This document shows positions 37,232-64,000 of a stretch of DNA of 64,000 nucleotides, in pieces. The notes under the pieces were generated by a model, which was not told where the DNA came from, ran no database searches, and saw only the letters and a program-made list of their open reading frames with translations. Each line of letters starts with the position of its first letter. The stretch's first letter is position 1. Origin of the DNA: Taeniopygia guttata (taxonomy: Eukaryota; Chordata; Aves; Passeriformes; Estrildidae); NCBI RefSeq assembly GCF_048771995.1, contig NC_133030.1, positions 13,718,001 through 13,782,000 of the forward strand, given 5' to 3'. The position numbers and the translations under genes were made by a program.

Positions 37232-37645
37232 CTTGGAAAAAATAACAGTAACAAAAAGCATGTGCTTAAAAATAGGGAAAAAAAACCAAAAGCAAAATAA
37301 AAAATAAAAAACCAAACAACGGGGAAAATGCAAAAATTTGCGAGCCCCCCCGATTAGAGCACGGCGGGCGGGGGGCCCGGAGCGCCCCGGATTAAAGTAC
37401 CCCTCGCCCCCCGCCCCTGACGCAGCGCCGAGCGGGCCCGGGGGGGCGGCCCGGGGGACCCCCGCGGGCCCGGCGGGCGGGGAGGGGCCGGGCGGGCCCC
37501 GCGGAGCGGAGCGGCTTTATCGCCGCAGCTCTGCCGCTCGGCTCGGTGCCGCCCGCGCTCCCCTGCCCCTGCCCGCCTCCCCGGGCACCGCCGGCGGCCG
37601 CAGCGGGCGCGGCGCGGCGGCCCCGTCCGGAGATGGCGGAGGGAG
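37232..37645 (-). other. ZNF143: ZNF143 exon 1, non-coding (tentative borders)
   Basis: Inferred. The TATA-like site at 37671-37679 would place a minus-strand start near 37645. The best minus-strand donor below it is AAG|GTGATG at 37231. Other weaker donors exist, so both borders are guesses. Confidence 0.25.
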
Positions 37646-37664
37646 CATAAGGCACACTGGGTAA
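37646..37664 (-). promoter_or_regulatory. Staf/ZNF143-like binding site in the ZNF143 promoter
   Basis: The minus strand reads TTACCCAGTGTGCCTTATG, matching 16 of 19 positions of the Staf consensus YYWCCCRNMATSCMYYRCR as I remember it. The mismatches include two in the central MAT. It lies between the TATA-like site and the proposed start. Autoregulation of ZNF143 is reported in mammals, so the site makes sense, but binding is inferred. Confidence 0.4.
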
Positions 37665-37670
37665 AAGCAC

Positions 37671-37679
37671 ATTTATATA
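37671..37679 (-). promoter_or_regulatory. TATA-like box
   Basis: TATATAAAT on the minus strand, standing out in an otherwise GC-rich island. It would direct initiation near 37645 towards ZNF143. Confidence 0.35.
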
Positions 37680-37825
37680 CGAACCTCGCCGAGAAATTTT
37701 CCAACAATTCCTCCGTCCGACCACCATGCACCAGGACAGGAAACGGCCGCTCGGCGCCGCCCGCCTGCTCGGCACCGCCCCGCGCCCCGCGGGCGGGGCC
37801 CGGCGGCGCCGGCTCCTCCGCTCCC

Positions 37826-37902
37826 ATTGGCCGGGCCGCGCGCGCCGCCGCCGCCGCCGCCCGCCATTGGCCGCCCGCGGGCCGCGCGCCGGTGCCCATT
37901 GG
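37826..37902 (-). promoter_or_regulatory. Three CCAAT boxes (NF-Y type)
   Basis: Exact CCATTGG at 37824-37830, 37864-37870 and 37896-37902, spaced 40 and 32 bases, with CCAAT on the minus strand. Multiple CCAAT boxes with near-regular spacing are typical NF-Y targets. They lie between the inferred minus-strand start and a plus-strand donor at 38085. Confidence 0.6.
37843..37863. repeat. (GCC)n trinucleotide run in promoter
   Basis: About six GCC units between the first and second CCAAT boxes. Length variation here would change CCAAT spacing. Confidence 0.6.
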
Positions 37903-37965
37903 CCGCGCGCCCGCGGCCCCGCCCCGCGGCTTCAATGGCGTCGCAGCTGTGCCGGGCGCGGGGCC

Positions 37966-37977
37966 GCCGCCATTTTG
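37966..37977 (-). promoter_or_regulatory. YY1-like site
   Basis: The minus strand reads CAAAATGGCGGC, close to the YY1 consensus AANATGGCGGC. A related plus-strand AGATGGCGG lies at 37631-37639. YY1 sites of this form are common near starts of CpG-island promoters. Confidence 0.45.
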
Positions 37978-39871
37978 TGCAGCGGGCAGCCAGGCGCCCG
38001 CGCGCCAGCGGGGAGCGGCGCCATTTCCTGCCCTCCCCCGGCGCGCGCCGGCAGCGCCTGAGGCGGCGGGGCCGGGGCCGGGCGGTGAGGGACGGGCACG
38101 GGCCCCGGGACAGCGGATCCGCCTCGGCCGGGGCCATCCGCGGGCCCTCACGACCGGGCCGGGGACAGCGAGCGCTCTGCCCTTCTCTTCCCGGCTTCTT
38201 GCCGCATTATCTCCGGCTGCCATTCCAGCCCGGCGCTGTGGGAGAAGGACGCTGTGTTAAAGCTGTGCTTGGAAGTGTTATCCTTACGTGGTGATTAGGT
38301 ATGGAAACGTGTATTAGTGCCCCAGCTCCCAGTGTAAGGCAAGTAAAGCGTGTTGCGGTAAACTCCGCAGGTGATTTCTTAGAAAACCGAGTTGTAAGAT
38401 GACGCGAATTGTTCCCATTGACGGGACCGTAAGCCCAGCTCTGGTGGACTTACTGCACGTTCCTGAGCATGAGAGATGTAAAAAAAAATTACGTTTTGCT
38501 CCGGAATAATAGTTTGAAATTCTTGCAGTCCAAATTTATTGCAGTTCTACAAAAAGCCAAAAAAATACTTGTTCCCAAACAGGCCTAATGGCCAACAGCG
38601 TTTCTTTCCTAATTATAAATTTTAAGCCAAATACATGCTGCAGGCATCACTTTGTTTCGAGGTACAGCAGCAGTGAAGTACCCAAGATAAAATCCTGTTT
38701 CTGATTTGCCAGCTCCCCTAGTCTTAATAGATTATCATGTCTGCAAAATACTACAATGTCTGTTTCTCATTCTGAGGTGCTGTATGTTTCCACCATCAAC
38801 AGTTTGCTATGAAAAGTAGAGACACACAAACCAGTGACACACCATCTAAGATAAGCTACATATTAATTGAAAAGTAACTGACAGCAGCAGACAAAGCTTT
38901 TCCACCTGGCTCATTCTGGGTATGTAGAAGGTTCCACGGAGAAAATTAATTAACCCTTAAAAGCTACCAGGTATCCATTACTAGGCATCATTAAAATCAC
39001 CTGTATGTTTATTGGCAGGTAGTCAGTAATTATTCCACTGCAGACTTGATAAAGTCTTGCAGTAACAGTCCTAGGCTATAGGAGATTGGAACAGAGCTTT
39101 GTGGTACTATGCTGATACATATTAATAATTCTTTGAAGACAGTGATTAAGGGAAAAAATATTAACCCAGTATGTCAGCATTTTTAAACACTGCCTATATT
39201 TTATATTTAACACAGTTGAAGAGAACTCTAGTTGTGCCTAACATTTGTTTGGAGGAGTATTTTGGAGAGGGAAATACAAACCTGAGATCTGTGCAACTCC
39301 AGCAGGACTCTACTGTAAGGATACATCTACATTCAAAACACCACACTGAAATAAGTGAAGATAAGGATTTGCTTTAGATGTTTATTAATCCAAGGAGATC
39401 TTCCATAATAGAAAAAAACAGAGGCTTTAAGTTTCCCAGCTCTTCCTCTAGAGTTGCATTATCCTTGAAAATGGAATGGATAAGTGCAAGTTCTAGGAGG
39501 AAGATCAGTTTTTAATTTGACATAAGTGTATCATTGAAATTGATATATTGCATCACAAAATGCGCTATCACCACCAACAACAATGCAAAATTGTTTTGCA
39601 ATTTATATAAATACATTTCTTGGAGCAAAGGAAAGCAAAGTTTTAGATTCACTCTTAAAAAAGATGCTCCTTGCTAACCAGTCTAGTGACACATAAAAGC
39701 ACCCTTAAAGACTGTACTCCTCACACCAAGATAGAATTCTTCCCTTGTGACTTGAAAAATATAATTGTTCCAGAACTGATAATAGCACTAAAATTGGTGA
39801 CTTCCCCCTATTTTTTGTCATCTGCTTTACACATGAAGCCTTCTCACTGCTGCTGCCACATCTTCTGCCAG

Positions 39872-39933
39872 GAGGCCCAAAATGGCTCATCTGTCCTCAA
39901 AGCTTCTCATGCATTTTTAGGATGCATATGAAG
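39872..39933 (+). ncRNA. Possible plus-strand exon of a divergent transcript
   Basis: 62 bases between a long pyrimidine-rich acceptor (cttctgccag) and a strong donor (AAG|GTAAGC) on the plus strand. With the donor GCG|GTGAGG at 38084/38085 in the CpG island this could form a non-coding transcript running away from ZNF143. Mammals have an antisense RNA annotated at ZNF143. Expression is inferred only. Confidence 0.25.
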
Positions 39934-40063
39934 GTAAGCAGATACCCAACCAGCAGATGTTCAGAAATTATTTGTTAAACTGGGTGTTCCCAAGCAATGC
40001 AAGGAGAAGGCGTGCTGGAAGCACATCTGTTAGCTTTTTCTACAAAAATAAAACCCTGTCTAG

Positions 40064-40123
40064 ATTCCCTGGGGGCCGGAGCACGCCTGGCCGTGCCCGT
40101 GAGTTACAGTCACAAACCCCCAG
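40064..40123 (+). ncRNA. Possible second plus-strand exon
   Basis: 60 bases between a ctgtctag acceptor and a consensus CAG|GTAAGT donor. Same strand and region as the preceding candidate. No protein is recognised. Confidence 0.2.
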
Positions 40124-40547
40124 GTAAGTTCTGCTCCGTGCATCCCCTAAAGATGCACAGCAAGGACCCCGGGTCTCACACCACCACGAGGATGGGTATT
40201 CCCATCCATCACAGTCAGGTTTTTTTCACCTCAGGAGCTTTGCTTTTTAAGTGTCCCTTTGGTACTGGGGCAGGGCTCCGTGTCCCACCTTGGCCCCCCG
40301 CGTGCAGAGAAACGTTTGCTGCTCTCCAGTGGAGAGGCTGGAAAACCCTTCCCACTGCCTGGGAAGCGCCAGCACCAGGCAGAGCGTGGGGCTGGGCAGA
40401 TCAGCAAGGAAACCCCAAAGCACCGTCAAATCCTGCTACTCTGCTGATGCAAAAAACCACACCACACAGACCAATTTTCTGAAGACTGCATTTTGAGTAT
40501 CATAATATATATATATGTGCATTTCATTTTTACAGATAAAAACTCCG

Positions 40548-40553
40548 TTTATT
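40548..40553 (-). terminator. IPO7 distal polyadenylation signal AATAAA
   Basis: Perfect AATAAA on the minus strand, about 1.57 kb after the stop. It marks the likely end of the longer transcript. Confidence 0.45.
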
Positions 40554-41476
40554 TTTAACCTGTATTTAAATTTTGGAGGCTTACATTAAATTAAGGTAGC
40601 TTGTTTAATATCAATTGTAACAGCAGGTGACATTTTTATATAAAAACAGCCTAAAGGAAAAAAAAAAACCAACCCAAACATTTGATTTAAAAGACCTGAC
40701 ACCAATGATCTCAAGGCAAGATCAAACGCCAATGGATTTGCTTTTAGAAAAGAAAAAGGGGGCATTTAAGCCAACCCATTCACAGCCTCTCCCTGCTGGC
40801 TTCTTCATACAGTGGTTTTGATAGTGGTCCCAGAGGGAACTGTATTTTGCCTCTCTAGCTAAAATACTAGTTACTATAGCAACTTTGAAGGAAGAAAATT
40901 GTGGCTTCAAAACTGAAAGATTGGCAAAACTTCAAATACACTGTCTGGATCAGGCAGACAACAGCACACACTAATGCTGCAAGTGCAAAAAGAGGGGGAG
41001 TGAAATGCAGGAGTAGTGCACCTGCAGTACCATGAGCTGGAAAAAGAATATTCTGCACAACTGGGGGGGAGGGGGGAAATTGCAATTATATTCCATAGCC
41101 CAGATCAGCCAATGATACTGTTGTTTTCAATAGATTGCATATGTGGGTGTTTCACCCATACACTTCAATTGACCTTAAGAACTTCATGTCTCATTTACCT
41201 GCCTTAAAAAGGATAACTTTTCTTTGTGCTTACAGTACATATTTGTTCAATTTTCTAGCTTGTACAGTGAGATCTTAAAAAAAAAAAAAAACAAAGGACA
41301 CAGAGGGTGTTGCTATTTTTTCTTTAGCAGCAATGAAATATCACTAACCCCTTTTTACATATCCGAATTCAAGTCACAACCAGAGGTGACTGCACCACAA
41401 AGTCACCAGGTACAAAACTGCTAGTTCATTTTAAATTAATAACTTGAAATTATTTTCCCCAATACATCCCTTATTT

Positions 41477-41482
41477 TTTATT
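41477..41482 (-). terminator. IPO7 proximal polyadenylation signal AATAAA
   Basis: Perfect AATAAA on the minus strand, about 640 bases after the stop. Confidence 0.4.
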
Positions 41483-42120
41483 TTTATAAACAGCAAACAT
41501 TTTGCTATTTTTGTACATAGGCTAGCAGGCTTGTTTCAATATGAAAGTGCTAATTCATTTACAGATTTATCAGTCATGTAGTGCTACATTAAGTGTCCAA
41601 TATTCTACATATGAACAATCTTGATAAATGGAAATGATGAAGATTAAGTAAGGCTATCTGATTACCTTATCTTATTTACATTAAAAGAATAGACACCCAG
41701 TAGTAGGGATAAAAGGGAAAGAAACTGGGCAAATACTCATACTGCCACAGGTGTAAAAATTAAGTCTGCCTTCTAGCTTGTACTGTAAATGAGACATTTT
41801 AAATAGTCCTGCAGCCCATGTCTAGTTTTTTTTCCTCAGAAAAAGAAAAGCTGCCTTCATGACATCCCCTCTTGATTTCCAATCTCCAAAGTGTGTCATT
41901 TGAAGCTTTAAATTCAGATTCTTCCTATCTTCAAAAAGACCTCTGGTTTGCTTTCCAGTATCAGGTTGAATAATCAGGTCCCACTTCTGGGGCTTTTGTC
42001 CAATCTATTTATAAATTAGTTTAGAGTGAGTTGTAGATAACATGAACCAGTTCTGGAACCACTATTGGGAGGAACACAAGCTCTTCACTACAATCACACA
42101 GTAGCAGGAAAAGTGATAAT

Positions 42121-63535
<21,415 letters not shown>

Positions 63536-64000
63536 CTGTGAAACAAGAGGGGCAAATCAGCTGGCAACCACTCACAGCACAAAACAAACACATGTCTTGC
63601 AAGCAAATGTTTAGAACAAAACGAACCAAAATTACAAAAACATTGGCCCTTCCTAAGCAGGTGAATCAAAATACATAAATCATGCAAGTTATTAACCCAA
63701 TAATTTACTAAACTGAGACTCACCCATTTAATATAAAAATACTACAGGTATTGCTTTGTGATTCAGGTAAGCAGTTGTAAAACTATTTAGCAACACACTT
63801 CTGAAAAATCCATTATAATGATTTTCTCAATATTTTCATTAAAACTGAAAAAGAAAAGCTGATCAATACTAATGACAATCTAAAACATGCCTTGTAAAAA
63901 AAAAATCTAATTAAGTTTGTGATACAGGAACGAATGCTAGAGAAACAGAGCTCCTTTATATCCAGGTTACGGGCTACAGCAATTTGTAGCAATCAGGCTC

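Larger units (their letters stand above)
37060..38260. promoter_or_regulatory. CpG island, ZNF143 promoter region
   Basis: The only strongly GC-rich, CpG-dense block in the window, in two parts (37.08-37.23 and 37.34-38.26 kb) split by an A-rich stretch. It sits upstream of ZNF143 on the minus strand and is the natural place for the non-coding exon 1. It contains three CCATTGG boxes, a TATA-like site, YY1-like sites and a Staf-like site. Long open frames here on both strands are a by-product of GC content. The transcription start is not fixed by sequence alone. Confidence 0.85.
38261..40530. other. IPO7-ZNF143 intergenic region
   Basis: About 2.3 kb between the CpG island and the proposed end of the IPO7 transcript. 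It contains two plus-strand segments with splice-like borders (39872-39933 and 40064-40123), a GC-richer patch at 40.07-40.43 kb with a 161-codon open frame that resembles no known protein, and a short (AT)n run near 40505. Confidence 0.5.
40530..42120 (-). other. IPO7: IPO7 3' UTR (proposed)
   Basis: AT-rich stretch between the IPO7 stop and the more distant of two minus-strand AATAAA signals. The length of about 1.6 kb fits the long 3' UTR of this gene in other vertebrates. A shorter form ending near 41.46 kb is possible. Confidence 0.55.

Noticed and set aside
37354..38294. Long open frames (up to 289 codons) on both strands of the CpG island
   Set aside because: All frames on both strands are open because stop codons are rare in very GC-rich DNA. 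The translations are low-complexity Arg/Ala/Gly/Pro with no family resemblance.
39997..40482. 161-codon plus-strand open frame
   Set aside because: No recognisable domain or codon pattern. It crosses a strong donor, so it is unlikely to be translated as such.

Overview
The window is vertebrate nuclear DNA, most likely from a bird. It is AT-rich with small exons and consensus GT/AG splice sites. The introns are compact: ZNF143 needs about 36 kb here, against roughly twice that in human (from memory). The only recognisable transposons are decayed CR1 LINE pieces, the typical sauropsid LINE. Two conserved genes fill it, both on the minus strand, in the order expected from mammals (IPO7, then ZNF143, with WEE1 expected beyond base 1).

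Layout by coordinate. 1-860: sequence downstream of ZNF143, nothing recognised. 860-25,692: 3' UTR and all 15 coding exons of ZNF143 (Staf), a seven-finger C2H2 transcription factor. The joined exons give 638 codons, the same length as the human protein, with an unbroken frame. 25,693 to about 37,230: the long first intron. It holds a CR1 3' end and, at 29.4-33.1 kb, a set of minus-strand open segments with splice-like borders that may be an unrecognised nested gene. 37.06-38.26 kb: CpG island with three CCAAT boxes, a TATA-like site, YY1-like sites and a Staf-like site, taken as the ZNF143 promoter and probably bidirectional. 38.26-40.5 kb: intergenic, with plus-strand splice-like signals that could belong to a divergent non-coding transcript. 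About 40.53-42.12 kb: IPO7 3' UTR. 42,121-63,535: IPO7 coding exons 3 to 25 (residues 56-1038). Exons 1 and 2 lie beyond base 64,000.

The two genes are functionally independent. IPO7 imports cargo such as ribosomal proteins and histone H1 (with importin beta) into the nucleus. ZNF143 is a nuclear activator of snRNA, tRNA-Sec and many mRNA promoters, and is also linked to promoter looping. They share orientation and a short intergenic gap. No bacterial-type operon, CRISPR array, rRNA or tRNA was seen. The features most worth checking are the possible nested gene in ZNF143 intron 1, the promoter architecture with its own Staf-like site, and two in-frame alternative splice choices in ZNF143.
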